From Desulfovibrionales bacterium (GTDB lineage Bacteria > Desulfobacterota > QYQD01), in contig JAQURM010000005.1 of NCBI GenBank assembly GCA_028715605.1, positions 100,129 through 164,128 on the forward strand: DNA of 64,000 nucleotides, given 5' to 3'. A program made the translations under genes and the position numbers. The notes beneath the pieces are model-generated. The model searched no databases, was not told the origin of the DNA, and was given only the letters and a program-made list of their open reading frames with translations. Below are positions 6,037 to 15,823 of this stretch, piece by piece (the first letter of the stretch is position 1; the number at the start of each line of letters is the position of its first letter).

Positions 6037-8384
6037 CCCGCCGGGTCAAGGCCACCGTCCATGGGATAGTGCAGGGCGTGGGGTTTCGTCCTTTTATTTA
6101 TCAACTGGCTCACCGGTACAACCTAAAGGGCTATGTAACCAACACCTCCCACGGCGTAGATATTGACGTCGAAGGAGAGTCCCCGTCCATAGACTCTTTT
6201 TTAAAGGCCATCCGGTCTGAATCCCCTCCCCTGGCGAATATCACCGCCCTGGAGAAATCCGAACATCCCCGGGCCGGATACAGCGATTTTAGCATCCATA
6301 AAAGTCAGGCCTCAGAAGGCCGCTCCACCCTTATCTCCCCGGACATCTGTGTCTGCGATGATTGTCTGGCCGAACTCCTGGATATTAAGAACCGCCGCTA
6401 TGGCTATCCCTTCATCAACTGCACCAATTGCGGGCCCCGTTATACCATTATCGAAGATATACCTTACGACCGCCCCAAGACCTCTATGAAGTCATTTCCC
6501 ATGTGCCCGGAATGTGAGGCCGAATACCGCGACCCCCTTAACCGCCGTTTTCATGCCCAGCCCAATGCCTGCTGGACCTGCGGCCCCCGGGTAACTCTTT
6601 ACGACGCGAATAAAAACCGTGTAGTCTGCAAAGACCCTGTCATTCAAGCGGCCAACCTCCTGCGCCAGGGTAAAATCCTGGCTATAAAAGGCCTGGGGGG
6701 ATTTCACCTGGTAGTTGACGCCACAATAGACGAAGCCGTGCATACCCTTCGCCAACGCAAGCACCGTGAGGAAAAGCCTCTGGCCCTTATGTCTCCGGAT
6801 GTTGAAACCATAGAAACCTACGCCCGGGTAAATTCTTACGAATCAAAGGTTCTCGCATCGCCGCAGCGCCCCATTGTCCTTTTAAAAAAAAGGCCGCGCC
6901 CTGCCATCTCTGCCGGAGTGGCCCCGCATAATAAATATTTGGGGGTCATGCTCCCCTACACACCCCTGCATTACTTACTGCTGAAACAAGGGTTCACGGC
7001 GCTGGTCATGACCAGCGGCAACCTGAGTGAAGAACCCATTGCCATCGGCAACGATGAGGCCTTCCGTCGCCTGGGCCATATTGCAGACTACTTCCTTATG
7101 CACGACCGGGATATCTATATGCGCTGCGATGACTCGGTGGTGCGGGTTAATAGAGGAAAGGCCCACCCTGTCCGCCGGGCCCGCGGCTATGTCCCTGTGC
7201 CGATAATACTTAAAGAAAATATGTCGTGCCATAGGCAGATTCGCATCCGCCAGAGTGAGGCGGACATCTTCGACCGGGGCGAACCGGAAATCCTGGCCTG
7301 CGGGGCCGAATTAAAAAATACTATTTGCCTGACTAAAGGGCAAAACACCTTTCTCAGCCAGCATATCGGTGACCTGGAAAACCTGGAGACACTGGAATCT
7401 TTTACCGAGGTCATTGAACATCTCAAGCGCATCCTGGCAATCACCCCCCGGATCACTGCCTATGACCTCCACCCGGAGTATTTAAGCACCAAATACGCCC
7501 TGGCCCAAAATGACCTGACCAAATACGGCGTCCAGCATCACCATGCCCATATTGTCAGTTGTATGGCCGAACACGGCTTAAATGAAGAGGTGATCGGTCT
7601 GGCTATGGACGGTACCGGCTATGGCACAGACGGCGCTATCTGGGGAGGCGAAATACTGATAGCCCGCCGGGACTCATTCGAGAGGGCCGGGCACCTGGAT
7701 TACGTCCCCTTACCCGGCGGAGTCGCCGCCATCAAACAACCATGGCGCATGGCGGTAAGTTATCTCTACCAGACCTATGGGGAGGACTTCCTGACCCTGG
7801 ATATCCCATTTGTGAAAAGTCACGATAAAAAAATCCTGTCCTTTTTAACCGCAGCCATTACGAAAAAGGTCAACACCCCCCTGACTTCAAGTTGTGGCCG
7901 TCTCTTTGATGGTGTTGCTGCCCTGTTGGGTCTGCGGTACAAGGTGGCTTATGAGGGACAGGCCGCAATAGAATTGGAAATGTCTATCACAAGTAACAAA
8001 AGCGTAATAGCTTATGACTATAATATCCCCCAAAAGGACAATAGATGGGTTGTGAATACCAAACCCATTATTGAGCAGATCGTGACGGACATACAGGCAG
8101 GAACAAAAAAAGGACTTATCGCGAATAAATTTCACCACACCCTGGCCCATATATTCACAGACTTATGTTTGAAAGTCAGGGCTGAAGCGGGTATTAACCG
8201 TGTGGCCTTAAGCGGCGGTGTTTTCCAAAATATGACTCTCTTGACCGGCTTGACGAAACTCTTACTTAAGAATAAATTTAAAGTTTATAGTCATCGCCTT
8301 GTACCGGCAAATGATGGAGGAATATCCCTGGGTCAGGCCGTAGCCGCATACGCTATGGAGAAGAAAAGAAGCGGTGAAACATAA
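6006..8384 (+). CDS. hypF: Carbamoyltransferase HypF
   Basis: HypF transfers a carbamoyl group to the C-terminal cysteine of HypE, the first step in making the cyanide ligands of [NiFe] hydrogenase. In this 792-residue protein the domains run in the usual order: acylphosphatase-like (GIVQGVGFRPF, about residues 20-30), two zinc fingers (CVCDDC, CTNCGPRYT, CPECEAEYRDP, CWTCGP), a YrdC-like domain (KGLGGFHL; TSGNLSEEP) and a Kae1-like domain with HHHAHIVSCMAEH and SGGVFQNM. The length is slightly above the common 750 residues. Translation is coupled to hypB by the overlap. Confidence 0.95.
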   Translation: MDQTADKEKVTRRVKATVHGIVQGVGFRPFIYQLAHRYNLKGYVTNTSHGVDIDVEGESPSIDSFLKAIRSESPPLANITALEKSEHPRAGYSDFSIHKSQASEGRSTLISPDICVCDDCLAELLDIKNRRYGYPFINCTNCGPRYTIIEDIPYDRPKTSMKSFPMCPECEAEYRDPLNRRFHAQPNACWTCGPRVTLYDANKNRVVCKDPVIQAANLLRQGKILAIKGLGGFHLVVDATIDEAVHTLRQRKHREEKPLALMSPDVETIETYARVNSYESKVLASPQRPIVLLKKRPRPAISAGVAPHNKYLGVMLPYTPLHYLLLKQGFTALVMTSGNLSEEPIAIGNDEAFRRLGHIADYFLMHDRDIYMRCDDSVVRVNRGKAHPVRRARGYVPVPIILKENMSCHRQIRIRQSEADIFDRGEPEILACGAELKNTICLTKGQNTFLSQHIGDLENLETLESFTEVIEHLKRILAITPRITAYDLHPEYLSTKYALAQNDLTKYGVQHHHAHIVSCMAEHGLNEEVIGLAMDGTGYGTDGAIWGGEILIARRDSFERAGHLDYVPLPGGVAAIKQPWRMAVSYLYQTYGEDFLTLDIPFVKSHDKKILSFLTAAITKKVNTPLTSSCGRLFDGVAALLGLRYKVAYEGQAAIELEMSITSNKSVIAYDYNIPQKDNRWVVNTKPIIEQIVTDIQAGTKKGLIANKFHHTLAHIFTDLCLKVRAEAGINRVALSGGVFQNMTLLTGLTKLLLKNKFKVYSHRLVPANDGGISLGQAVAAYAMEKKRSGET

Positions 8385-8402
8385 CACAAGGAGTATCTCA
8401 TT

Positions 8403-8633
8403 ATGTGTCTGGCCGTACCTATGCAAGTCCTGGAGCTTAAGGAAAATACAGCCGTGGTGGATATGGGCGGCACGCGCAAGGCAGTACGCCTGGACGTTAT
8501 TGACAGGACGCCTACGGTAGGCGACTATGTGATTGTACACGCCGGATTCGCCATCCACTGCATTGACGAAGAAGAGGCCAAAATCACCCTGCAATACTTT
8601 GAGGAAATATTTGCCGATGAAACATCTCGATGA
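8403..8633 (+). CDS. hypC: Hydrogenase maturation chaperone HypC
   Basis: HypC is a small scaffold that works with HypD to assemble Fe(CN)2CO and hands it to the hydrogenase large subunit. This 76-residue protein begins with the invariant MCLAVP, in which Cys2 is the essential residue, followed by the OB-like core (AVVDMGGTRKAVRLD, VGDYVIVHAGFAI). An AAGGAG-like site (about 8390-8396) precedes the ATG. Its end overlaps hypD by 17 bp, so the two partner proteins are probably made in a coupled way. Confidence 0.95.
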   Translation: MCLAVPMQVLELKENTAVVDMGGTRKAVRLDVIDRTPTVGDYVIVHAGFAIHCIDEEEAKITLQYFEEIFADETSR

Positions 8634-9699
8634 ATACCGCGATCCGCATCTAGCCGGGAAGTTAATAGATAAAATAAAGGCGTTGTCACACCGGCCGGTC
8701 AGGCTTATGGAGGTTTGCGGAACCCACACCGTTTCTATATTCAGAAGCGGGATACGAAGCCTGCTGCCGCCCTCTATTACCCTGCTGTCCGGCCCCGGCT
8801 GCCCTGTCTGTGTCACGGCCACGGAGGAAATAGACAAGTTTATCAAGCTCGGCCAACAAAAGGATACGATTGTTGCTACCTTTGGCGACCTGGTGCGCGT
8901 GCCGGGGTCCTCGTCATCCCTGCAGAAGGAGCGGGCGGATGGGGCAGATATCCGCGTGGTCTATTCCACATTTGACGCCCTGGACATCGCCCGCCGGAAT
9001 CCATCCCGCACGGTTGTTTTCCTGGCGGTGGGCTTTGAGACCACTGCGCCGACTATTGCCGCGGCAGTAAAAGAGGCCAAAAAAGAAGGAATCAACAACT
9101 TTTATATCCTCCCGGCCCATAAGATTATCCCCCCGGCTATGGAGGCCCTCTTGGCCGGCGGAGAGCTGGCCATCGACGGTTTCATCTGCCCGGGTCATGT
9201 CTCCGTCATCATTGGCGCGGATGCCTACCGGCCGGTCGCCGATAAATATCACATCCCCTGCGTAGTGGCCGGCTTCGAACCCGTAGATATATTGCAGACC
9301 ATTTACATGTTATTGTCCCAGATTGAAGAGGGAAAGGCTATAGTGGAGATACAGTACCGGAGGGCGGTCAACTTCACCGGCAATGAGAAGGCGCTGGCCC
9401 TGCTCTCGGAGGTCTTTGAGACCTGCGATGCGCCATGGCGCGGGCTTGGCACTATACCTGATAGCGGCTTAAGATTAAGGAATAATTACCGCGCCCTGGA
9501 TATTGAGACAAGGTTCGATCTAACCGTGCCTAAGGCCCAGGATCATCCCGGTTGCAGTTGTGGGGACATACTGCGGGGCGTCAAAACCCCGCTTGACTGC
9601 GTCCTTTACCGGCAGGTCTGTACGCCTTCCAATCCCTATGGCCCCTGTATGGTCTCGACCGAAGGGACATGTGCAGCCTATTACAAATATCATGATTAA
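8617..9699 (+). CDS. hypD: Hydrogenase maturation Fe-S protein HypD
   Basis: HypD is the Fe-S scaffold on which, with HypC, the Fe(CN)2CO unit is built. The 360-residue protein carries CGTHT near residue 30, GPGCPVCVT, GFETTAPT, CPGHVSVIIG, the C-terminal HPGCSCGDILRG and CMVSTEGTCAAYYKY, which include the cysteines for the [4Fe-4S] cluster and redox relay. I chose the ATG at 8617 (MKHLDEYRD) because the reading frame upstream of it is only the shadow of hypC. The gene overlaps hypC by 17 bp. A 143-base gap with a repeat separates it from hypE. Confidence 0.95.
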   Translation: MKHLDEYRDPHLAGKLIDKIKALSHRPVRLMEVCGTHTVSIFRSGIRSLLPPSITLLSGPGCPVCVTATEEIDKFIKLGQQKDTIVATFGDLVRVPGSSSSLQKERADGADIRVVYSTFDALDIARRNPSRTVVFLAVGFETTAPTIAAAVKEAKKEGINNFYILPAHKIIPPAMEALLAGGELAIDGFICPGHVSVIIGADAYRPVADKYHIPCVVAGFEPVDILQTIYMLLSQIEEGKAIVEIQYRRAVNFTGNEKALALLSEVFETCDAPWRGLGTIPDSGLRLRNNYRALDIETRFDLTVPKAQDHPGCSCGDILRGVKTPLDCVLYRQVCTPSNPYGPCMVSTEGTCAAYYKYHD

Positions 9700-9767
9700 A
9701 TGTTCGGCCGTTGACAACTTCGTAAAAATTCCCTCTCCCTTGATGCGGAATATGAAGCTATCTTTAT

Positions 9768-9803
9768 TAATATCCTTATGTTCTCTGTGTACTCTGTGGT
9801 AAA
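9768..9803. repeat. half copy of the 'CTCTGCGGT' repeat
   Basis: The stretch ends TTCTCTGTGTACTCTGTGGTAA and matches the right arm of the repeat at 5231-5341. It sits in the gap between hypD and hypE. Confidence 0.45.
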
Positions 9804-9842
9804 AATCTTTTGGCAATACATTATTAAGCCTATGGAGATCCT

Positions 9843-10853
9843 ATGAAACACGACCGGATACTTCTCGACCACGGAAGCGGAGGCCGGGCCTCGCATGAGT
9901 TGATCGCCTCTCTTTTCCTCCCCCAATTTGATAATGAATTCCTCAGAGAAATGAACGATAGCGCGGTTATGACCATCGGAGGGACCAAACTGGCCTTTTC
10001 TACCGATTCTTATGTAGTCGATCCCATCTTCTTTCCCGGCGGGGATATAGGCAGTCTGGCCATACATGGCACGGTAAACGACCTGGCCATGCGCGGGGCC
10101 CGGCCGCTCTATCTGAGTGTCGGGTTCATCATAGAAGAAGGGTTCTCCATGGCCGACCTTAAAGCCATAGCCGGCAGCATGAAAAATGCAGCGGCTGAGG
10201 CCGGGGTAGTCATTGCTACGGGAGACACCAAGGTTGTGCCCAAAGGCGCTACAGACAAGGTCTTCATAAATACCGCCGGCATCGGGATAATTGATCCGGA
10301 CGTCAACATCTCCGGACAAAACGCCAGGCCCGGAGACAAGATAATCTTGAGCGGCACCATCGCCGACCACGGCATAACCATCCTTACCTGCCGGGAAGGC
10401 CTGCAATTCGATGCCCCCTTAAAGAGCGATTCCTCTCCCTTAAATACCCTGGTGGCCGAGATGCTGGCGGCGAGCCGGAAAATCAACGTCCTACGCGACC
10501 CCACCCGTGGCGGTCTGGGCACATCCCTCAATGAAATCGCCGGACAATCCCGGGTAGGTATCCGTGTCCACGAAGAGACCATACCCGTTCGTCCCGAGGT
10601 ACAGGCCGCATGCGAACTCTTAGGAATAGACCCGCTCTATTTAGCCAATGAGGGCAAACTGATAGCCTGCGCAGCGGCCCAGGATGCCGGAAAACTAATT
10701 GATATTATGCATAAAAATCCCTATGGCCAAGGTGCCTGCATTATTGGCGAGGTCATATCCGATCATCCGGGTAAGGTATTTATGAAAACCATTATCGGCG
10801 GTAACCGAATCGTGGACATGCTTACCGGCGAACCGCTCCCGCGCATCTGCTGA
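9843..10853 (+). CDS. hypE: Hydrogenase maturation protein HypE
   Basis: HypE is a PurM/AIR-synthetase-like ATPase that dehydrates the carbamoyl group received from HypF to a thiocyanate on its C-terminal cysteine. The 336-residue protein shows the N-terminal DHGSGGRAS motif, the ATP-binding FSTDSYVVDPIFFPGGDIG and GDTKVV segments, DPTRGGLG, and ends in PRIC, the expected C-terminal PR(I/V)C with the reactive cysteine last. It closes the hyp cluster. The downstream 360 bases hold repeats and the rpsU promoter region. Confidence 0.95.
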   Translation: MKHDRILLDHGSGGRASHELIASLFLPQFDNEFLREMNDSAVMTIGGTKLAFSTDSYVVDPIFFPGGDIGSLAIHGTVNDLAMRGARPLYLSVGFIIEEGFSMADLKAIAGSMKNAAAEAGVVIATGDTKVVPKGATDKVFINTAGIGIIDPDVNISGQNARPGDKIILSGTIADHGITILTCREGLQFDAPLKSDSSPLNTLVAEMLAASRKINVLRDPTRGGLGTSLNEIAGQSRVGIRVHEETIPVRPEVQAACELLGIDPLYLANEGKLIACAAAQDAGKLIDIMHKNPYGQGACIIGEVISDHPGKVFMKTIIGGNRIVDMLTGEPLPRIC

Positions 10854-10865
10854 CAAGTTAGCAAA

Positions 10866-11075
10866 AGAAACCACAGAGGACACAGCGCGGCAAAGTCCAG
10901 ATGACTAAAGTTAGGAGTCATTAGTCAATGGTCATTTGTCATTGGCAAAAGGGGGCTATCTTTCTCCCGAGTTAACCAATGACCAGTGACGTTTTGAGCT
11001 TTGGGATTTATCATTGATTCAAGTTTTGAACTTTGAATCTTGAACCTCCTCTGTGCTCTCTGTGGTTTCTTTGTT
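10866..11075. repeat. repeat-rich gap between hypE and rpsU
   Basis: Complementary ends AACCACAGAGGACACAG (10869-10885) and CTGTGCTCTCTGTGGTTT (11051-11068) belong to the same family as 5231-5341. Between them lie shorter complementary words such as AGTCAATGGTCATT and AACCAATGACCAGTGAC. No gene is seen from 10854 to 11215. Confidence 0.5.
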
Positions 11076-11092
11076 TTTCATGGCCAAAATAC

Positions 11093-11120
11093 TTGACTTT
11101 TGTGTATCGAGTGTTAAATT
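11093..11120 (+). promoter_or_regulatory. candidate sigma-70 promoter of rpsU-dnaG-rpoD
   Basis: TTGACT (11093-11098) and TAAATT (11115-11120) are 16 bases apart, about 95 bases upstream of the rpsU start. The match is fair and no start site is known. Confidence 0.4.
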
Positions 11121-11215
11121 ACCCTGCTAGATTAATATTATTCACTATACAATTATAGACAGGGAGTGGTGGTTATGTTTTTTGGGTACTTGGTGTTGGG
11201 GGGAGGGGAAGCTGG

Positions 11216-11416
11216 ATGCCGGGCATCAGAGTTAAAACAGATGAGTCCTTTGAATTTGCCCTAAAGCGTTTTAAAAAGCAATGCGAGAAGGCTGGCATAT
11301 TATCCGAAATTCGTAAAAGGGAACACTACGAAAAGCCTAGTATTAAACGAAAAAAGAAAATATTGGCCGCGAAAAAAAGGGCGTTAAAGAAGACGCGCAG
11401 GTACGTAGAGAGATAA
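11216..11416 (+). CDS. rpsU: 30S ribosomal protein bS21
   Basis: This 66-residue basic protein of the small ribosomal subunit begins [20 protein letters not shown] and has the C-terminal lysine/arginine-rich helix typical of bS21. A purine-rich GGGGAGGGGAAG lies just upstream of the ATG. With dnaG and rpoD it forms the classical macromolecular-synthesis gene order rpsU-dnaG-rpoD, although about 500 bases separate rpsU from dnaG here. Confidence 0.95.
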   Translation: MPGIRVKTDESFEFALKRFKKQCEKAGILSEIRKREHYEKPSIKRKKKILAAKKRALKKTRRYVER

Positions 11417-11510
11417 TACTCTTTGCTGGAACCATTAAGCCGACAGGAAGTTTGTCTTAAAGCGCGAATATCCGCCCAATCTATTTTATACTTGTAATGC
11501 ATTAAGAGTT

Positions 11511-11536
11511 CTCACCCCGCAAATAAAGGGGGTGAG
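11511..11536 (+). terminator. hairpin downstream of rpsU
   Basis: CTCACCCC (11511-11518) pairs with GGGGTGAG (11529-11536) around a 10-base loop. No T-run follows, so it may be an mRNA-stabilising or processing hairpin rather than a full terminator. The remaining part of the 500-base gap up to dnaG shows no gene I can support. Confidence 0.45.
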
Positions 11537-11918
11537 ACATATCATAAGTTGACCGACAAAAAGTCATTAACATTATTACAGGCACAACCGAGACCACGAA
11601 GATGGCCTGTCAAGGGATTTAACAGGCATTAAAGTCTAAGGGTTTGTTTTGCTGTCTTTCTGTATTATCTTGTTCGCCGTATAAAGTTGGTTTTCTCTCT
11701 GATTATTAAAAGGCCTCCTATACCGGCCCATACATAATGAGAAAGTCAACACAAATAAAAGGCGTCTCAAATTTGTTTTTATTCCAGTGTGTTTCCCGCC
11801 CACACAAGCCGGGGAAGCATGGGGCATTTTTGATTGTCAACCCTATCTGCTTTTCTGCGTCATCTTGCTTCGATTATTACGCCCGCCGGGTAGCTATTAA
11901 CTATAGGATGGTTGCTTG

Positions 11919-13703
11919 ATGGCGCTATTACCGGACAGTAAAATCGACGAAATCGGGAATACGGCCAACATAGTTGAAGTCATCAGTAACTATGTATCTC
12001 TAAAAAAAGTCGGCCGCAATTATCAGGGACTTTGTCCGTTCCATTCTGAGAAGACCCCCTCTTTCAGCGTAAGCGAAGAAAAACAAATCTTTCATTGTTT
12101 CGGCTGCGGCATCGGAGGCAATGTCTTTAGCTTTCTAATGCGATACCACAGCATATCCTTTGTGCAGGCAGTGCGAGACCTGGCCAAACAATATCAAATC
12201 CCCCTCCCTGATATCCGGACCTCCCCACATAAACGAAATGAAACAGACAAAACAGAACTAATTTATAACCTAAACGAAAAAGCCGCGGCCTACTATACTT
12301 ACATTCTCAATAATCACCCGGAGGCCAAACCGGCCACGGCCTATCTGGAAAAGAGGGGGTTCTCCCCTGATCTAACCGCCTTATTCGGCCTTGGCTACGC
12401 ACTGCCGAACTGGGACGGTCTTTGCCGCCAGTTAACCCGGCATAATCACCCTCTCCCTCTGGCAGAAGAGGCCGGATTGGTTATACAGAAAAAAAACGGG
12501 GGATATTATGATCGTTTCCGTAATCGCATAATCTTCCCTATCTTCGATGTCGCAGGAAGAGTTATTGCCTTTGGAGGCCGCGTCCTGGACGATACCCTGC
12601 CCAAATATCTCAATTCACCGGAAACACCTGTCTATCATAAAGGAAATTCCCTCTACGGCCTTTATCTGGCCAGGAATGAATTCAGACATAAAGGCCGTGG
12701 ATTCATCGTGGAGGGCTATTTTGACTTTTTATCTCTCTACGCCTATGGCATAAAAAATGTCGTGGCTACGCTGGGAACAGCCCTGACCCCAACTCATATC
12801 CGGATCTTAAAAGGCTATGCCGAAGAGTTCATAATCCTCTTTGACTCTGATCAGGCCGGCGTCAATGCCGCCCTGCGGAGCATCCCTCTCTTCCTAAAAG
12901 AAGGGGCCTCCGCTAAGGTCTTGATATTGCCCAGCGGTCATGACCCGGACACCTTTATTCGCGCCCATGGTGTTGAACAACTTGAACATCTGGCGGATAA
13001 AGCCATCCCCTTGACTAAATTTTTGTTGGACAAACTTACTCAAAAATGGGGACAGTCTCTGGAGGGCAAGGCACAAATTCTCCGGGAGATAAGACCGGCT
13101 ATCCAGGACATAACCGACCCCATCAAACGATCCCTCTACATAGCCGAGATAGCCGATAGCCTGAAAATAACCGAAGGGCTTATTGAAAAAGCGCTGCGCT
13201 GGAATGCGGATATGGAAACTCAACAGGCGCTCATAAATATAAAGCCGGTGACCGGAAATGCTGATTTATACCTGGAGAAAACGATTATAGAAATCCTGCT
13301 GTCTTATCCGCAATATCTACCAATTTTTTTAAAAGAAAGGAGGGGGGAAGATCTCTTTAAAGATGAAGGGCTTAAGTACATCTTTACTCACCTGAAAAGT
13401 ATATTTGAAGAAGACGATGCGGTCGATGCCAGACAATTGCTGGCGAGGGTTAAAGATCCTGCTATGGAAAGCAAGATCACAGCCATTATGCTCGATGCCC
13501 CAACATACACCGGAACCGAGGTGGAATCAGTCGTACAGGATCTTCTAACTAAGGTCCACGGGCGGGAACTGCAGCGTCAGACAAAAATGCTACTTGGACA
13601 AATCAAAGATGCAGAAAGAAAAAAACAATATGGTATCGCCAACAATGCGGCCAAGGAACTCATGGAAGAGCATAAAAAGCTTTTGGTCCGGCATAAGGGA
13701 TGA
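11919..13703 (+). CDS. dnaG: DNA primase
   Basis: DnaG makes the RNA primers for replication. This protein of about 594 residues has the N-terminal zinc-binding domain ([13 protein letters not shown], then FHCFGCG), the RNA-polymerase core, the Toprim motifs [16 protein letters not shown] and ILFDSDQAG, and a C-terminal helicase-binding region of normal length. TTG at 11916 directly precedes ATG at 11919; I use the ATG, and the choice changes one residue. The stop overlaps a possible early rpoD start by 4 bp. Confidence 0.95.
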   Translation: MALLPDSKIDEIGNTANIVEVISNYVSLKKVGRNYQGLCPFHSEKTPSFSVSEEKQIFHCFGCGIGGNVFSFLMRYHSISFVQAVRDLAKQYQIPLPDIRTSPHKRNETDKTELIYNLNEKAAAYYTYILNNHPEAKPATAYLEKRGFSPDLTALFGLGYALPNWDGLCRQLTRHNHPLPLAEEAGLVIQKKNGGYYDRFRNRIIFPIFDVAGRVIAFGGRVLDDTLPKYLNSPETPVYHKGNSLYGLYLARNEFRHKGRGFIVEGYFDFLSLYAYGIKNVVATLGTALTPTHIRILKGYAEEFIILFDSDQAGVNAALRSIPLFLKEGASAKVLILPSGHDPDTFIRAHGVEQLEHLADKAIPLTKFLLDKLTQKWGQSLEGKAQILREIRPAIQDITDPIKRSLYIAEIADSLKITEGLIEKALRWNADMETQQALINIKPVTGNADLYLEKTIIEILLSYPQYLPIFLKERRGEDLFKDEGLKYIFTHLKSIFEEDDAVDARQLLARVKDPAMESKITAIMLDAPTYTGTEVESVVQDLLTKVHGRELQRQTKMLLGQIKDAERKKQYGIANNAAKELMEEHKKLLVRHKG

Positions 13704-13732
13704 TTAATCAAGTAGTTAAGGAGAAAAACCAT

Positions 13733-15472
13733 ATGGGCAAAGAGGTAGAGATGGAAGACCTGCGAGAGTTGCTTTCTATAAACGAAGAGGGACGTTACTG
13801 CTATAGCGAAAAACTACCGGAAGGCGTCATAGGTTCAGGGCAATTAGAAGACACTGTTATCCCCTTTGAGGAGATAGAGATCGGTGTCGTGGAAAATGCC
13901 AAGGCGGGCGTAGATGCTAAAAAGACGTTTGTATCCGACCAGGAGTCAGACCGTGATGACGTAACCGTCGATTCAGAAATCATTACCGAGATATCAGACC
14001 CGGTCAAGATATACCTGCGAGAAATGGGTCTGGTCTCATTACTAAGTCGCGATGGGGAAGTGGAACTGGCCAAAAAGATCGAACAGGGTGAGCGGGAAAT
14101 CATGGCCGCCATCCTGGAAACACCGTTTGGACTGCAAGAAATTCTTAGCCTGGGAGAAAAACTAAAAAAGGGACGGGTTAAACTCCGGGATATAGTAAAG
14201 GATCTGGATGAAGAAAACTCAGATGAAATGGAAAATATCCAGCGCGAACAAAAAGTGATCAGTCTGATCGAGACTGTTGGACGAATTAATAAAGAAAATA
14301 AAAAAATAAAAGATGAGTTGCTGGTTACTACCGAGGGTTCTGATTATAAAAAACGCCTCAAAAGAAAACTTATAAAGAATAAACTCGATATCATAAGGCT
14401 CCTTAAGGAAATCAAATTAGAACAAAATCAGCTCGACAGAATCATTGGCAAGCTCTCCGGCATGGCTAATCAACTGGCCAAAACAGAAGAAACGGTCAAG
14501 AAATGTAGAAAAATTCTAAGTATTCCCATTAGCGATATAAAAAGACTATTAGGAAAGCCCTTAACCCCTGAGAAAAACAGTAATCTAGCCAAGGCCCTCA
14601 AAATAAAACCCTCCAATCTTCGAGAAACGATTGTCACCCTCGCCATCTCCCTGAAGAAAATTCGGTACATCGAATCCGAGGCTAAGATAAGTTCAACCAC
14701 TCTGAAAAGACTAGTCTTCCAAATAGAAAAAGGGGGCCAAAAAACTCAATATGCCAAGAATGAATTGATAAGGGCCAACCTGAGACTGGTAGTAAGCATA
14801 GCTAAAAAGTACACTAACCGCGGTCTGCAATTTCTCGACTTGATTCAAGAAGGTAATATTGGCCTGATGAAGGCTGTAGAAAAGTTTGAATATCAGCGGG
14901 GCTATAAATTCAGCACATACGCCACATGGTGGATACGGCAGGCCATCAACCGGGCTATTGCTGACCAGGCGCGGACCATACGCATCCCGGTGCATATGAT
15001 AGAAACTATTAACAAGCTGATTCGCACTTCCCGATATCTCGTGCAAGAGCTGGGCCGCGAACCAACTCCAGAGGAGATTGCGGAAAGGATGGACTTCCCC
15101 GTGGATAAGGTGCGTAAGATACTAAAAATCGCCAAGGAGCCCATATCGCTGGAAACTCCCATCGGGGATGAAGAAGACAGTCATCTCGGGGACTTCATAG
15201 AGGACAAGAAAACAGCTATACCCCTGGAGGCAGTAGTCAACATGGGTCTGATAGAACAAACCCGAAAGGTTCTGTCCACACTCACTCCACGAGAAGAAAA
15301 GGTCTTACGTATGCGTTTTGGGATTGGAGAGCAGACCGACCACACCTTAGAGGAAGTGGGGCAGGATTTTACTGTAACCCGGGAACGTATCCGTCAGATT
15401 GAAGCCAAGGCATTGCGCAAATTACGTCACCCTAGCCGGAGCAAACAATTGAAGGGATTTATTGAAAATTAG
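13733..15472 (+). CDS. rpoD: RNA polymerase primary sigma factor RpoD
   Basis: This is the housekeeping sigma-70. Region 1.2 ([20 protein letters not shown]), a long non-conserved region, regions 2.1-2.4 ([37 protein letters not shown]), region 3 and region 4.2 ([18 protein letters not shown]) are all present. I chose the ATG at 13733 because TAAGGAG lies nine bases before it. An earlier ATG at 13700 overlaps dnaG but has no properly spaced ribosome-binding site. The region between 1.2 and 2.1 is rich in charged coiled-coil-like sequence. Confidence 0.95.
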   Translation: MGKEVEMEDLRELLSINEEGRYCYSEKLPEGVIGSGQLEDTVIPFEEIEIGVVENAKAGVDAKKTFVSDQESDRDDVTVDSEIITEISDPVKIYLREMGLVSLLSRDGEVELAKKIEQGEREIMAAILETPFGLQEILSLGEKLKKGRVKLRDIVKDLDEENSDEMENIQREQKVISLIETVGRINKENKKIKDELLVTTEGSDYKKRLKRKLIKNKLDIIRLLKEIKLEQNQLDRIIGKLSGMANQLAKTEETVKKCRKILSIPISDIKRLLGKPLTPEKNSNLAKALKIKPSNLRETIVTLAISLKKIRYIESEAKISSTTLKRLVFQIEKGGQKTQYAKNELIRANLRLVVSIAKKYTNRGLQFLDLIQEGNIGLMKAVEKFEYQRGYKFSTYATWWIRQAINRAIADQARTIRIPVHMIETINKLIRTSRYLVQELGREPTPEEIAERMDFPVDKVRKILKIAKEPISLETPIGDEEDSHLGDFIEDKKTAIPLEAVVNMGLIEQTRKVLSTLTPREEKVLRMRFGIGEQTDHTLEEVGQDFTVTRERIRQIEAKALRKLRHPSRSKQLKGFIEN

Positions 15473-15483
15473 ACCATTTTTTC

Positions 15484-15512
15484 TTGACAAGGGGTGATTA
15501 ACCTTTTAATTA
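15484..15512 (+). promoter_or_regulatory. sigma-70 promoter of the tRNA gene
   Basis: A consensus TTGACA (15484-15489) is followed after exactly 17 bases by TAATTA (15507-15512). The expected start is about 8 bases before the tRNA, so the tRNA is probably transcribed independently of rpoD. Confidence 0.75.
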
Positions 15513-15526
15513 GAAGACACTTTGGG

Positions 15527-15599
15527 GGGCCCATAGCTCAGCTGGAAGAGCCACCGGCTCATAACCGGTAGGTCCCTGGTTCGAACCCAGGTGGGCCCA
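15527..15599 (+). tRNA. tRNA with CAT anticodon, probably elongator tRNA-Met
   Basis: A 73-base cloverleaf can be drawn. Acceptor stem GGGCCCA (15527-15533) pairs with TGGGCCC (15592-15598), the discriminator is A and CCA is not encoded. The anticodon arm is ACCGG-CTCATAA-CCGGT with anticodon CAT, and the T arm contains GGTTCGAACCC. The G1-C72 pair and the lack of three G-C pairs in the anticodon stem exclude the initiator. A tRNA-Ile2 with lysidine-modified CAT is the main alternative and cannot be excluded by eye. Confidence 0.9.
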
Positions 15600-15687
15600 T
15601 TATTTTGTTTCATGCTAAAAAATCCCTATGTAACACCTGAAAAGATATCTTTATGTCCGTATGAACCTTAAAAAAGTTCATAGAAAG

Positions 15688-15717
15688 GGTGCATCATCGG
15701 CAGGATGCACCTTTTTT
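15688..15717 (+). terminator. intrinsic terminator after the tRNA
   Basis: GGTGCATC (15688-15695) pairs with GATGCACC (15704-15711), followed by six T residues (15712-15717). It is a textbook Rho-independent terminator. Confidence 0.85.
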
Positions 15718-15718
15718 A

Positions 15719-15812
15719 TTGATGAACTCGTAAAATAGACGGCACAGTAAAAAGCTTCCGTTGCAAGGCGCGCAACACAGCAAATGGACTTTTTACGAAG
15801 CCGTCTTTATTG
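15719..15812. repeat. small element with imperfect inverted ends
   Basis: The left end GATGAACTCGTAAAA and the complement of the right end (GACGGCTTCGTAAAAAGTCC) are similar, giving imperfect terminal inverted repeats around about 95 bp. It lies directly upstream of the Nif3-like gene. It could be a miniature transposable element; no transposase is present. Confidence 0.4.
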
Positions 15813-15823
15813 AAACGTTGCCT

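Noticed and set aside
9696..10406. 236-codon minus-strand frame
   Set aside because: It is opposite hypE and has no recognisable domain; hypE is complete.
15527..15599. Initiator tRNA
   Set aside because: The first acceptor pair is G-C and the anticodon stem lacks the three consecutive G-C pairs of initiator tRNAs.
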